Of a stretch of 64,000 nucleotides of DNA, positions 49,229 through 61,779 are shown one piece after another. The first letter of the stretch is position 1. Each line of letters begins with the position of its first letter. The stretch comes from Oxytricha trifallax (Eukaryota; Ciliophora; Spirotrichea; Sporadotrichida; Oxytrichidae). The position numbers were made by a program, and so were the translations under genes. Where the stretch lies: NCBI GenBank assembly GCA_000711775.1, contig ARYC01001535.1:27129-91128 (forward strand). Direction: 5' to 3'. A model generated the notes under the pieces. The model was not told the origin of the DNA. It did no database searches and was given only the letters and a program-made list of their open reading frames with translations.

Positions 49229-50760
49229 TCATAGGAGTTCATATCCCTCCCATTGTCTGGAGGTTGAAATTGACCCTTGTCTTGTTAGATCTCTGAGATT
49301 CTGTGTTGGTAATTGTGCCAATACTCTAAATTTGTATTATATGGTATTAAAGAAGTCATCCGACTCCATTAGTTTAAGTTATTGTTTTAGGTCAAAACCA
49401 TATTGCCATAGTATAAATGGCAGGATCTGGCAAATTCTAAGTGAATTTGCACAGTGGTACATGATCCTGTACCAGTGAGTATTCATTTCAGTGAAGTTTT
49501 GTCCCGCTATCTTCTGTACTAGTTGTACTAGGTTTCCATCAAAGTATGGGTGTTGCTGTGTTCTTGCTTTAGCATAAAGAGCAATGAGTAGGTAGGCAAC
49601 CTCACTTTTCTGGACGGGGATAGGGGTGGTTTTAGAGTGCATTGCTACAAGTATTCTCCAAATTACTTTAGCAGTAATGACGGACCAGAAGGCTTCGTCG
49701 TCGTTGACTGGTGATTCAATCTTCTGAGTAGCTCGAAGGTAAAGTTCCTTGTATACTTGGGAGTTGTATATGGAAGTAAAAGGGGTTTACTTCTTGCTTT
49801 AGATAATCCTAAGGATTTAATAGGGCTAGATAACTGTTTTTATAAGCTCTGTGTAGAGCTTATCTAAGGTTTCCAAATAGAGAGAAAACTATGAGTATAG
49901 AATATTCGTAGGTTCTTCTTGGCTCATAGCGGCCAATTGGATTAGGTTGATGGTGTCCAGGATTTGTTCCTTGGGCAGTTGTTACCAGTCTATGATTTGG
50001 ATTTTCATGAACTCTGTAGGTTCTTAGAGTGCAATGTTAGATTAGTCTACTTCGGTTGTTGTCTCAGTGTCTAAGGAGGATAAGTCCGATAGTCCTTAGA
50101 GGAATTCTTTGCTGCTGTCATTAAGGACCTTCCTATTAGGTTCAGGAAGGAAGGTCTATGCAAAGTGTAGGTCATAGTCTTAATTGATGTCAAGTTGTTG
50201 ACTGAACTCTTTGTCAGGTGGATTCTGTTCGGATAGCATCTGGTCAGATTCCTGATCAGAATCTGAGATCTGATCGTCCTGGTATTAAATAGGGAGTGAG
50301 CCTTAGGCTAGGATTGAGGTGCCGGTTTTTGAGGCTTCACTAGAAAGTTATTTAGAGGGAACCAATTCTTGCCTCGCTCTGTCGTGGATCCAGGAGATGA
50401 TTCTGGTAAGTTTTACGAGTCCAACGTTATCAGTGAGGGTAGATGAGATGAGTGCTTGGGTGAGTGATGAGGGGCTGGCTAGTGTTCTCGAGAGGTCTAA
50501 GAACTTGTCGGAGGCTAGTAGAAGAAAACCCGCTCGTCTGAGCTATCCCCAAGTCTCTTTGGTAAAGAGAATCTCATTTGGGATGTAAGGAGACACCCTT
50601 CTCACTCTGTTAAGAGATTTGAGAGAAGAGGATTCAGAAATCTAATGAAGGAACCAAATATGTTTTTGTGTCTTTGCTCGATTTTAATGTACATCCTATT
50701 TATTAACTTTCTAATTTAATAATAGAAGAAAAATATTTTATTGTTGGCTTTATTCTCGTC
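49229..50760 (-). CDS. Long open frame (about 490 codons), unknown protein, clean in the ciliate code
   Basis: Open from just after a TGA near 50760 to TGA 49229-49231. No internal TGA, many Gln as TAA/TAG, and the Trp codons read are all TGG. Segments: PYIPNEILFTKETWGQLRRA, ASDKFLDLSRTLASPSSLTQ, LTRIISWIHDRARQELV, an acidic linker DDQISDSDQESDQMLSEQNP, DTETTTEVDQSNIALQEPTE, FMKIQIIDWQQLPKEQILDT, VNDDEAFWSVITAKVIWRIL, and finally SEVAYLLIALYAKARTQQHP through STSRQWEGYELL. No in-frame ATG near the start; an ATG in the adjacent frame (about 50690, MYIKIEQRHKNIFGSF) may be the real start after an indel or tiny intron. G+C is clearly higher than around. No family recognised. Confidence 0.65.
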
Positions 50761-51032
50761 ATTTCATTTTGAAGACTGAGCACCACCTTCATTTTGCTCC
50801 TTATTACCTAAGAAACCTGACTCAAAAGCCAAGTCATTCATCTATGCTTGGAAACCGTTATGTGGAGTCCACTCGAGGTCTGTAATGACTCACCGGGTGA
50901 ACAAAGCCAACAGACTCTTAATGCGTTGTACTGAAAATCCCATACTTACCCTGAGTTGGCCTTAGTCTAGAAGGAATCATTATTAGAAAGTCCTAGATAT
51001 GATTTGCCACCCTTCCTATAATTTAACTTTTT

Positions 51033-51646
51033 GGGTGTGCAACACCTGCCAGTAGATATGATTGGTATTTCTTGCTTTCTTAAAATATTTAATTATCTGC
51101 CTAGGATCAATTAAGGGTCAATATACTTGAGTATAGAAATTAAAAATAGCATAGGCATTTCCATAGAGTCGAGATGATAAAGAATATATATGATTTAATA
51201 ATAAAATCATTCTTATTTTATTTTTTATTATGTTTAAAAAATATTTGACTTTTAAGTTTTACTTTTTTTAATACAAAATTAGTTTTCAATCTAAAATCAA
51301 GATGTTATCATTAGAAAGTTGGTATCATATCAAGAGTATTATTAAATATGATATTAACTTGTCTAATGATAACCTTCTTGATTTTGATTTAAAAAGTTAT
51401 TTTGTATTAAAAAAAGTAAAACTTAAAAGTCATATATTTTTTATACATAATAAAAAATAAAATAATTATAGTGTTATGATAAAATCATATATAAACTTTA
51501 TCATTTCGACCCTATGAAAATGCCTATGCAAATTTTAAATATTTTACTCTAGTATACTAACCCATAATTTATCCTGGGCAGATGTTTAAAAATTTAAGTA
51601 GGCAAGAAATACCAAACCTACCTACTGGCAGATGTTGCACCCCCCC
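51033..51646. mobile_element. 614-bp foldback element related to the one at 46830
   Basis: Ends GGGTGTGCAACACCTGCCAG and CTGGCAGATGTTGCACCCCC. The arms pair over about 270 bp, meeting near 51340. Shares GCAACACCTG and a GTCGA..AT block with the 46830 element. The sequence TATNATTTAACTTTT lies directly outside both ends (51017-51031 and 51647-51661), longer than the 8-bp duplication of its relative; part may belong to the element. Confidence 0.8.
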
Positions 51647-52112
51647 TATTATTTAACTTTTAAATGTTATTTAGAAGGATGCTTAAATGCGTGAGAGCTT
51701 TTCTCGTAGATAGAGTCGATATATCTTTTGAATTTCAATGACTTAATGTCAATTAAATCCTTAGATTAAATCCTAAGACATAGCCGATACATCAGAAAAT
51801 GTCTAGTCTTTCATAGTGAAAGCATTTCTACGCTTGGCATTAAGCAATCAGCCCACCCATTTTTTTATTATAACATAGATTCTTGGTCTCTGTGATATAG
51901 AATTGAAAACTATATGGATACTAGCTCTTGTTATAATACCTGAAGGAATTTGTTTTTTGCATACCACGGGCATAATAGACTAGTTCTTTGAAATAGGCAA
52001 ATCACTTTGAGTTATCAGTGATTGACTAATGAAGAAAAATGTTAAAAATATAAGTTAACTAAAAACATCATCATTGGACACTTTTAAAGGTCCAACTCAC
52101 TATTGATCAAAA

Positions 52113-52690
52113 GTATTGAATAACAATGAGTGAAATTTATTTTAATTTCCAGAAATTATTTAATAATCAAAAATTTATACACGCTATTTTATTACTAATT
52201 GTTTTTAAATATATTAAAATGGCAAGTATCTCGAAATCGATGAAGTTTTGAGATATACGTATCAAATAAATCGAATTAATTAATTGAGTTACCAATATTC
52301 GTTTTAAAATGAAATTAAGATTTCAATAATTTAAAGTTTCATTTTTTAAAAATTATTCAAATGCATAATTATAACCTTTATCCTTCAAAAAATATTGATT
52401 CTTTTTAAATCTTTATGTATAAATTTAATATTTGAAAATATTATAATTAAGTTAATACTGATCCCTATATGAAACGTTAAATTATTAAATCTTAATTTAA
52501 TTTTAAACAGATATGAGTAACTCAATTAATTAATTCGATTTATTTGGCACGTATCACAAATTTCATCGATTTCGAGATACTTGCCATTCTAATATATTTA
52601 AATACAATTAGTAATAAAATAGCGTGCATAATTTTTTGATTATTAAATAATTTCTGGAAATTCAAATAAATTTTACTCATTGTATTATTG
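52113..52690. mobile_element. 580-bp foldback element, separate family
   Basis: Arms 52113-52290 and 52507-52690 are inverted copies (CAATGAGTGAAATTTATTTT outer, AATTAATTAATTGAGTTACC inner) around a 210-bp A+T-rich centre. It directly abuts the next foldback on its right. Confidence 0.8.
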
Positions 52691-52692
52691 CT

Positions 52693-53085
52693 AAAATAAA
52701 ATTGATTTGGGCAAATTAAATTAAAAAAATTATTTAGTGGCAGTTAACTTTGCACAAACCTAGTTAATATGGTAATCTTTCGATAGGGAATTCTAAATTA
52801 GCTAGACTTTACTATTGGCGGTACTGCCTAATAGCATGAAAGCAGTGTAATAATAGGAATTCAATTTTTTTGGTGGTTTTTTTAGTAAATTTAATGCAAT
52901 TTATAAAAGTCGCGTTATGTAGGTCCAGGGATGCGATAGAGTAGTACCGCCATTAGTAAAGTCCAGCTAAATTGAATTCTTTATCGAAAGAAGCCCATAT
53001 TGTCTCGATTTGGACAAAGTTAACTGCAACTAATTATAATTATATTAATTTAATTTTAATATGATTTTCCTAAATCAATTATAAT
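52693..53085. mobile_element. Decayed foldback element, family A copy 3
   Basis: Carries the family A boxes GTGGCAGTTAACTTTGC, CTTTACTATTGGCGGTACTG and GGGATGCGATAGAGTAGTAC with its inverse. The left arm is disrupted in the middle (around 52830-52900) and the outer ends are diverged. No TA duplication can be shown. Confidence 0.7.
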
Positions 53086-53164
53086 ATTTTACTTCTACTT
53101 GAAATTACTTTCGCATATATCCTCATCAAAATGATTCAAAATAATTCACTTTTTAAAACTCTTA

Positions 53165-53275
53165 AATTGTCCAAAATATAAGTAAATAAAAACATCATCA
53201 TTAGTCTTTTTTGGAGGATTATCTCCATATTGCTCTAAAGTATTGATTTTATTCTATTAAAAATACAAGAAATAC
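53165..53275 (+). repeat. Direct repeat flanking the double foldback, and a dispersed copy
   Basis: AAAATATAAGTAAATAAAAA followed by CATCATCATTAG at about 53172 matches AAAATATAAGTTAACTAAAA followed by CATCATCATTGG at about 52041, in the same orientation, 1.1 kb apart and enclosing both foldbacks. The adjoining TCTCCATATTGCTCTAAAGT part has a diverged copy at about 18320. Confidence 0.55.
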
Positions 53276-53599
53276 ATTCTTATAGACCCCTATAAGAATT
53301 TGTGGCTTTGTTACTAGTAGTCTTCTCTAGAAGTCTCTATCCTTTATAAGATTTGCACCAAAATGAGAGAGTGCTTTAATTTTTGGAGGTGGAGTAATTA
53401 GGAGTTTCTATTACTGAGCAGGTTGGCTCTATATAACCATCAAAGCATTTATGCAAGATAATCTTTTAAAATTTATGATTTTAGTAATTCTATTAACTTT
53501 AATAAGAATACTTATTTCTAAAAATGGAAATATCTATCTATAAAAAAATTTATCTTCTTCATAATTGTCATCGTGTTCATCAATTTTATCATTTTATGT

Positions 53600-55130
53600 T
53601 TTTTGTCCCTTCATTGTGTCTACTTGTGAAACACTAGACTACTGACACCAAAGTTCCTACCAGATAAGATCGCTAAAAAAATAACTTATAGATATGCTTT
53701 TTGTAACTTAAATTTTAAGTGAGTGTACTTTCTCCACCTGCGTATGATCATGATTCATACGAGTACCTTTATATCAAATTATCTATTACTTATAAATCAT
53801 AACTGATACTTGGAAGCTTGTAAATATGCTTATACAAGTTGAGAAAGTTTGACAATTTGCTTTTACATTGGAAGTAAATAACTCAGTCACTATTGTGATT
53901 TCATTTTGAAAATTTCTCTTAATCTGGAGGTTTTCCAATTGTTTCAAGAGTGTTTAATAATTTGTAGCAAAGCCATGACATCCTAAGCCTCAAAGGAATG
54001 ACATTCCAAGCACTCATGGGGTATATAATTATTATTTAGACATGGTATAGTATTGATCTATTGAGCTTACTGGAGCTCAAGTCCTAGATCTCCAGCTTCT
54101 ATATTAATTATTTGTTCTTGATTCATGATGATAAAATCTATATGACTAAACGTCAAACAGACCAACTCTTTCATCCTAAGCAATGTCTTGAGGAGGACTA
54201 AGAACATATGCTATGCATTTAATAGAATTGCTTAACCTGATAATAGTACATTCGAAGCTATTAATTCTTTTTCACTTTCCTTACATCTATATTCTCTCAT
54301 TTCACGGCAGTAAGCATGGTCAAGGTCATAAAGTAGTAATTTTAGATATGCCTTGGTCCGTCATTGTAAGCCCTAACCTACATTTCATGGAGTTCAACAT
54401 CAGTTAGTCTTGCTGATGGTTCTCTTAATTAGTATTTGCTCTGAAAGTTCCTGCTTGCAAGGTTTTTGGAATTGATCAGCTGATTGTTAGATTTTTTTAT
54501 TACCTTCACTAGGTTGTTAAATTTATCATGAAGGTCTAAAGAGATTGCCCACTGATAGGAAAATTGGTTAAGAATAGGAGCATTTCATACCAGCATCCGT
54601 TGAAGGCTACATCTCGATCCAATTGATAGGTATAATAGTTTAAAGGTTTACATCTGTAGGTTCCTGAAACTATTGGGGTATCTTTAGATGCTCATGCTGT
54701 ATAGGATTACAACTCAATCCTTGGTCGTGTTATTAGGCTAGCAATATAAAATCTAAATAATCACTGTTTCCTCCATTGTCTTTTCGACGACCTCCTGGAA
54801 CTCAGAGGTATATCTCGAAAAGGTGGGATCTTGATCGATGTGCTCATTGCGATTCTTAAATCCATCACATCCTTTTTGTACTGACTAGTGACCTACTTGA
54901 CAAAGTTGGTAGCATCAGCATCCATGATATCTCTCATTAATACCACCCTATAATGATTAGATTGTCGAGAAGGCATTAGAGCCAAAATTTAAATAATACT
55001 AGTCCTATATTGATTTTGCCAGGAAATCTTACAACTGCATTACAGCATCTAGAGGTCGAGCTGGTCGATGAGGGACTTGAGGAATTGATAAACTATGAGA
55101 GATTGAGATATTTGGGCCTAGTGTCTTTGG
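53600..55130 (-). pseudogene. 1.5-kb minus-strand pseudogene
   Basis: Read downward from 55130: LMRDIMDADATNFVKQVTSQ and KKDVMDLRIAM, a frame shift near 54850, then FSRYTSEFQEVVEKTMEETV, YPNSFRNLQMQTFKLLYLSI, NQFSYQWAISLDLHDKFNNL, SARLTDVELHEMQVRAYNDG and, after further TGAs, LLNTLETIGKPPDQEKFSK. About seven TGAs in 500 codons plus one or two shifts. TAA/TAG as Gln fits throughout. A standard-code plus frame at 54213 is a shadow. No family recognised. Confidence 0.45.
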
Positions 55131-55140
55131 CGGTATTACA

Positions 55141-55200
55141 AGATATTATTATAATAATAATAATTAAAGCTCATTGAGGTCTCTTGGGACCCCGCTTGTG
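55141..55200 (-). repeat. Short (AAT)n tail copy 3 with hairpin
   Basis: ATTATTATAATAATAATAAT followed by TAAAGCTCATTGAGG and the stem GGTCTCTTGGGACC. Same order as at 39405 and 49106. On the minus strand no matching gene lies upstream of this hairpin, which fits a 5'-truncated insertion of the same family. Confidence 0.45.
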
Positions 55201-55389
55201 ATAATTATCTACATATATATATATGGGTGTTTTGATATAAAGGGATAAATCATTTTAATAATATTTAACCTAAATCATCTATCTCTTCATTAAAAAACTC
55301 TTGCTAGTTATAAATAATTTTTGTATGAGTCATTCTTAATTCTATTTAATTTTTCATTTTTTGTGATACATAATCTGCTCCAAATATAT

Positions 55390-55605
55390 TCAATTTTTAT
55401 AGAATTAATAAGATTCATCTGTGACTCTTATATCTTCAAATTGCTAGTTGTAGTAGTATTTATCTTCATATATTTTCTCATATAGGTGTGGGTAGAGTTA
55501 TTCTTCAGTAGAGTTCTCAGTCAAAACTTTGACATAGATGGCGATTAAACAAACTTCTAAGTTACAGATTGGGCAGTACTTTTTACATATTTTTAATTGT
55601 TTCAT
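55390..55605 (-). CDS. 71-residue ORF with clustered cysteines
   Basis: ATG at 55603-55605, TGA at 55390-55392. It starts MKQLKICKKYCPICNLEVCL, giving a C-x3-C-x2-C-x4-C pattern that could bind zinc, although no second ligand cluster is seen. Then EEQLYPHLYEKIYEDKYYYN and a Gln/Tyr-rich end. In the next frame the sequence goes on (SRLCITKNEKLNRIKNDSYK), so the protein may have been longer. Independent of neighbours. Confidence 0.5.
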
Positions 55606-56780
55606 TATTTATTATGTTAATTTTATTTTTATATCCAGTGAAGTGTAATGTATTTATATATCCCATTATATATTATAAAATTTTATTGGCTAAATCAAAA
55701 TTAATTAAACAATCTTAAGGGGTTTAATGATTTAGGGGTCTCGAGATGGTGTAGGAAAGATCATGAATTACGAAAAATTGTTATAATAATTACGAGAGGG
55801 CATTTCAGAAATAAATTTATTCAAATCTCACATTAAAAGTTTGTTACTATTCAGTTATTAAAGAAAGTACCATAAATATATATAAAATCGTATACACAAG
55901 TGTATTAATAAAAAAGATACGAAATGATTATAAATTATAATAATAATAAAAATAAAATAAAATAAATAAATTTATTTTCATATTCACGATTTTTTCATAC
56001 TTTACTATTTGGGTTTTATATTGATTCAAAGCTTCCTTCAATGGTCTTAGAAGTAATCCCGGATTATAATATAGTCTAGGTTTAGAAATATAAATCTCCT
56101 CTAAAAGTTACACTTCAAACTTAATAATAATTCTTATAAAAATAATCACTGATGAGCAAGCCAGAATTTATGACGAAATCACCAACAATTGAAGAGAATT
56201 ATACAGAAGATGACTTCAATGTCTGCCTATAATATACATAAAAAATAAGACAATTTTATGAAATTAAAATTATATCTGATGTGCGAAATTTCGAATTTAT
56301 AATCCTGATTTTTTCTAAGGCAATTAAAGATGAGAAATATTGTCCATTATTTTTTTTGATTTACCAGATAGATTGAAAATAATTATTATTCCACAACCTC
56401 GTTTAAATATAAAAACTTGTGTACTAAATTGCTCTATATTTATTATCTTATAATATAATAATTTATATTTTAAAATCCATTTGTTATAGTTTTCATAGCG
56501 CTTCTTTAATTGGTTATAAAATAAATTATATTAATGATATTTTTGTATTATCACACTTATATTGAAAACTTTAAGAATCAATTTATATATCTTGTTTGAC
56601 TATAAGTTCAATACAATGTCATTTGTCACTACATTAAGGGTTACACTACTGAAGTCAATATCTATTTAGCATTAGAGCAATCGTGTAACATAGGTCTACC
56701 TACATGTCTAAGCTGATATATTGAATTTTACTACATATGGAGCCCTAAAGTACATCTCCCCTTATTTACTTCACTTTCCC
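55606..56780. other. AT-rich gap
   Basis: A TAAAA/ATAATA-rich patch near 55930-55975. No frame recognised. Confidence 0.4.
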
Positions 56781-57180
56781 TAAAAGTTTCTTGTATTTAA
56801 AATTCAACAACAAACACATTAAAAGACCCTCTCTACCCACGATTATCAAATTACTATAGTCCAGATGATTACTATCCCTAAACAGGTACTAGATCTGAAG
56901 CTCATATCCGCTTTCCATCATTCAACCCTCTAGATATCCCAAAGATTACTAGCTGTTCTTGATAAGGAAGAAATTTACATGAGTTAGTGCATATAAGTAT
57001 ACTCTAGTCAAAGAGGAAGCAAACGGAAGACTTCATCTGTCCATCTTTCTCATCTTTAGATAACCTATCAATCTAAGAAGTTCAAAGCTGAAAAGATGAA
57101 GACACCAAGGATCAAGATTTACAATCTCAAGTCAGGACGGACCAGATATTAGATACTTAAAATTTAAATACGTTAAAAAG
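56781..57180 (+). pseudogene. Gene fragment, plus strand
   Basis: YPRLSNYYSPDDYYPQTGTR and EAHIRFPSFNPLDIPKITS. In a neighbouring frame SSVHLSHLQITYQSKKFKAE and KMKTPRIKIYNLKSGRTRY follow. Both look like protein but lie in different frames. The fragment ends in A+T-rich sequence at 57180. Confidence 0.3.
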
Positions 57181-57584
57181 ATTTTCTATTTAATAATTAA
57201 GAAAATTTAATCACAATATCCATATATAAAAACCAAATGATATTATTGTGCAAACAGAATTTTGACTTGTAGTTTGACTTAGCGTATTGCCAATTTAGTG
57301 GCAATTATAATTTTTCTGTTGGTGATTACAAAGCTTTTGGGGCTCTGGGTTTGTTGTTGAAGTATTTGATACAGTGGTTGATGGAAATGGATGATATTTA
57401 ATTTAGAAATTTCAAAATTGTAAAAAGACATAAAAGAAATATTAAAATTAAAGATTTTTAAAACTCATATTATCTGTGTTAACTTATTCAATTTTTCAGA
57501 CTAAGTTAAATCAATTTCTAATTAAGAATTAATAATTAAAATATAATACTGGAATATTATTAAATGTTATTGGACAAAAAATGA

Positions 57585-58225
57585 ACAATAATTACTTTTG
57601 CTAATGTCATTTATGAATACAATAATAAGGAGATATAGCAACAATATATTAAATTCCACTTGGGAACAGATGTTAGAGAGTATAGAATCGCAATGATATT
57701 AAAATAACCCAGAATTGCATTCACAGCACGCTAAATTTAAATATATATCATACGCCTACTGCCACCACAATAAATGCCTTACAAACATTCATTAGCCAGC
57801 GGTGTCTAAACATTCTCAGACCTAGAAGACAACAACAAGGCATCAGGTCCTACCGTCAAATAGCGTTAAGACAAAGATCTTAAAAATTATCAAATGAATC
57901 CACACTCCATTTAGCTTTACGATAAATACTACGCCGTCACAACAGAACCATATTGTCCCAATTAAAATTTCTACCTAAAAAGGCAGCCTTGATAAAAACA
58001 CAAAGTTCAATTCATTACCACGATCTATAGAAAATATAAATAAACTAATGCTTTTAAATTAAATAATACGAAAACCAAATCATGAATCTTTAAAAGATAG
58101 ATGACTACTTCATCATCATTTTCAGACTTGGAAAGAAAAAACAGATAAGGAAAGAACCTAAGATTGTGGAAAAGAAAAGGCAGAAAAAGAAAGTTAGGAA
58201 AAAAAGAAATTCGCTAATATAATGA
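57585..58225 (+). CDS. 213-codon basic Gln-rich frame, unknown function
   Basis: Open from just after a TGA near 57582 to TGA 58223-58225 with no internal TGA. It contains FANVIYEYNNKEIATIYQIP, ATTINALQTFISQRCLNILR, RPRRQQQGIRSYRQIALRQR and TLHLALRQILRRHNRTILSQ. The C-terminus is strongly basic (KKKQIRKEPKIVEKKRQKKK), as in nuclear proteins. No in-frame ATG near the beginning, so an upstream segment may be missing. An antisense frame with ATG (58489 down to 58007) overlaps its end and is less protein-like there. Confidence 0.45.
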
Positions 58226-58489
58226 AAACGAAATGACTTAATCCTAACAACAAATAATTATCAAAGGACCTAGATGTGAGTTAATTATTAGTAATATCTG
58301 TTTCATGTTTACTTTGAAATTAAATTTATAAAATAAGTTTAAAAAATAGGAATTTTTAATGATGCATTTAACAGAATTTGCGCAATTATTCACAAACTGT
58401 AAAGCTTCATTTTTTTTATGGATCTGCTGTGAAATCTTCATCCTAATTATTGGGCGTAACTTAAAAAATATGGGATCTGTCATTGCCAA

Positions 58490-61054
58490 ATAAAATAATA
58501 AACTAGGTCCTTATTAAATTAATAACTCATAATATTAAGATTATGCAAGATGTGTCATTTTTGACTTAAGTAAATAAAAAAAATGTCATCATAAATTAAG
58601 CATGTTATATCTGCATATAACACTATGCTTGCAAGTGTAAGTAAATTTTAAGGGTCCCATATATACATTATTTATATATGAATATATAGAATGATTGTAA
58701 AATAGGATTATTTCTATTTAGTCGTATTTTGTTATATTTACCAGCAAATATCTCTATAACTTCAAAATCTGTAATAAAATACATAAGTCATTTTTATTAT
58801 TAATGGTATTTTAAATTAAATCTAAAATTATTCTGAGAAAAAAAGTAATTAATTCATTTAATTTTTTTATTTAAATATAATCATGCATATAATATACAAT
58901 ACTTTTGATTGTATCTATTATATCCAAATTTATTATATGTTAAATATAAATAATAATAAATAATTCTTTACAGTTAAAATTCAAAATAAATTTATCATTT
59001 TAATTTATAATTTATCATAGATATTTTATAATTGCAAAACTATAAAATAACATTTTGTTCATATCCTTTAAATCTCAACTGCCTGATTATAAATTAATTT
59101 TATTTATTGAATTTATTTAGAGGATTATTAACATCAAGATAAAAAAAGACAGTTTTAATCTTCTCATTAAATTTTAAGTTATCAATGAATTATTAATTAG
59201 CATAGATAAACAACCAATTATTAAATACAAATGATGTAATTGCATATCCTAAAACATTGGATTTTAATTCTTTTGCTTTTGATATCCACAGACTTATTGC
59301 AAATATTATCTCTGATCTTTTGTTTCATGATAATTCATATCAAATCATATATCAAAACTAAATAGCAAAGTTTATTTAACACTTTAATATATATTCTTTT
59401 GATTTCATATTTTAGCAGAATATGAAATTACAGAAATTTTAATGAATTCTGTCTTTGTTAAAATTATACTTGTTGATAGAGAATGGGGTTTATAATGAGA
59501 ACGCAAAATAATAAATAACTATTTTTAAAAATAGAAATGTGTATTTGATAGATAAAAATAACAACACAATAATTAAAATGAAATAAAGTCGACATAGGTA
59601 TAGGTTCAGCGATTTACCCTCAAAACTTACTTCTTAAATATAGTTATACCACTCATTTTAAGTTTAAATTTAATTGATACTTACTGGACTAACTATAAAT
59701 TTTTTAAAACATATAAAAGTTGTTTATATCTATAAATTTGTCGATTATTTCAAAGTTATTGCATGGTGAGTAATGAAAAGACTCATTTATCAGTTAGTAA
59801 ATTAAAACTCATTTAAGATATTAACATCTTTAATGTCCAATATTCAAAAAGGAAACCCTATAAATTTAGTAGTAAATGCTTTTTAATAACTTAATATTTA
59901 TGAATAAGAAATTAAAATAATTTTTATTTAAATTCTTATAAATATTAATAATAGTGGTATTTTTATACTAAGCTCGATGAATTTATTTATATAAATTCAA
60001 CTTCAACAGTCGATTTGTCTAAATTATTCTCGTCAATTAATCAAATGAATATATATAATAACCATATATGCCTTTAGCATTATTTTATTTAGTATATTGC
60101 TAATATTCAACAATTTTTATTTTTGCATGGTAATAATGCCATATAAAATACTAGCTTACAGCTAGGGTGGCTGAAAAAGAGTTTGGAATATTTTAGATAT
60201 GCAGATTTTTTTGGAATCTGGGATTGAATGGACGGATATATCGAGGAGACTTGAGTCATAAATAACTAAAATAATAATAATATAATTAAATCCATAGTCT
60301 AATAGGGATATATTACACTATTTCATTAAGGCAGTTTTAAAAATATAACAAAAAGATATAAATTCTTTCGTCAAAATTCAAAATCAGATAAAATATAGAT
60401 ATATATATATATTTACTAAACTAGTTCAAATATTAAATTTTAATTGCCAAAAATTAAAATAATAAAATACTTATCAGACAAAAATCCATATTAATATGTT
60501 ATGTATTTTCTCAGAGAAAATTACATGATACCATCAATTCTTTCTCTATTTCTATTTTTTAAGTAGATTAGGCTGAATTTAGCTAGACTTTCACTGCGAG
60601 CCATTATTATCTGCCAATATTGTCTATCTCTGTTTAATTACTTTTGAAGCTCTTGAAGGGATTGTGATATAATTTCGATGAGATTTATTGCATTGAAAAT
60701 AAAATAAAAATCTTTAATAATTTTATCATTACTGTATTTAGAAAGAACTTTGTTGGATAATTTTTGATTTCATCTCTCTTAAATTGATAGAAAAAAATAA
60801 TTATGGATAATAAAATTTTATAACTCTATTTCTAATAAATTTGATTGTATCACTTTCAATTAAATATTTATGAAGATGTCCTCACTTATGGTAATTATAA
60901 TGTTTATGAATAATTATATCTTATTAAATGGAATTATAGTCATTTTAAGTTATATATATATAATTTCCACTTGATAAAATTCATAGATTAAAATCATAAT
61001 AAAATTATAGATTTCTTTCGTATATATTTTATTATAATAGAAATGTTATACTAA
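58490..61054. other. AT-rich stretch, no gene recognised
   Basis: No frame, hairpin or tandem repeat stands out. A slightly richer patch at 60165-60255 gives no extended translation. Confidence 0.4.
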
Positions 61055-61056
61055 TA

Positions 61057-61466
61057 TTGTAGAAATACATTCGAATTGTTGAAATTAATAAATAAAATTA
61101 AAATAATAATAAATAGTGGCAATTAACTTTATCCAAGCCTTGACAATATCTAACTCTTTCGATAGATAATCAAATTAGCTGAATTTTACTACTGGCGCTA
61201 CTATTTTATCGCATCCCCAGACTTAGTTAACTCGACTTTAATTGGATGCCTATAATTCAAGTAAATAGATGCTTTCCAATTAAAGTCGAGTTAACTAAGT
61301 CTGGGGATGCGATAAAATAGTAGCGCCAGTAGTAAAATTCAGCTAATTTGATTATCTATCGAAAGAGTTAGATATTGTCTAGGCTTGGATAAAGTTAACT
61401 GCCACAAATTATTTTTATTTTTATTTTATTTTATTTAATTTCAACAATTCGAATGTATTCCTATAA
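61057..61466. mobile_element. 410-bp foldback element, family A copy 4
   Basis: TIR TTGTAGAAATACATTCGAAT with its inverse, TA on both sides (61055-61056 and 61467-61468). Arms pair almost perfectly, meeting near 61255. Shares GTGGCAATTAACTTTATCC, TTTTACTACTGGCGCTACTA and TTTTATCGCATCCCC boxes with copies 1-3. No coding capacity. High arm identity suggests recent activity. Confidence 0.9.
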
Positions 61467-61779
61467 TAGTATTATAGTGTAGCTTCACTCAATAAAAGCA
61501 ATGAATAATGTTTAAAATCAATTGTTCTGTAGATTTTTTTGTTTTTTGAATTACTCAATGTAATTGTGTGTTATATCCTAATATCCAAAGTTTTTATTTG
61601 GGGAAAATAGCAACGAAAATATTAGTAGAGCAGCTGCCAATTTATATAAATTTACTAGTAGTTATTAATAAAAAATATCAGAAAAAGAAAATTAATATAG
61701 AAAAACTTTTATCTTATTTATATAACTTCATAATATTCTAGAATTCAATCATTACTCAACTTTATATTAATATAGATAT

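Noticed and set aside
49215-50588. Plus-strand standard-code frames at 49215-49478 and 50319-50588
   Set aside because: They are antisense shadows of the long minus-strand frame 49229-50760.
58007-58489. 160-codon minus-strand ORF with ATG
   Set aside because: Its lower half lies antisense to the basic plus-strand frame 57585-58225, which has more protein-like composition; the upper part alone is too short to judge.
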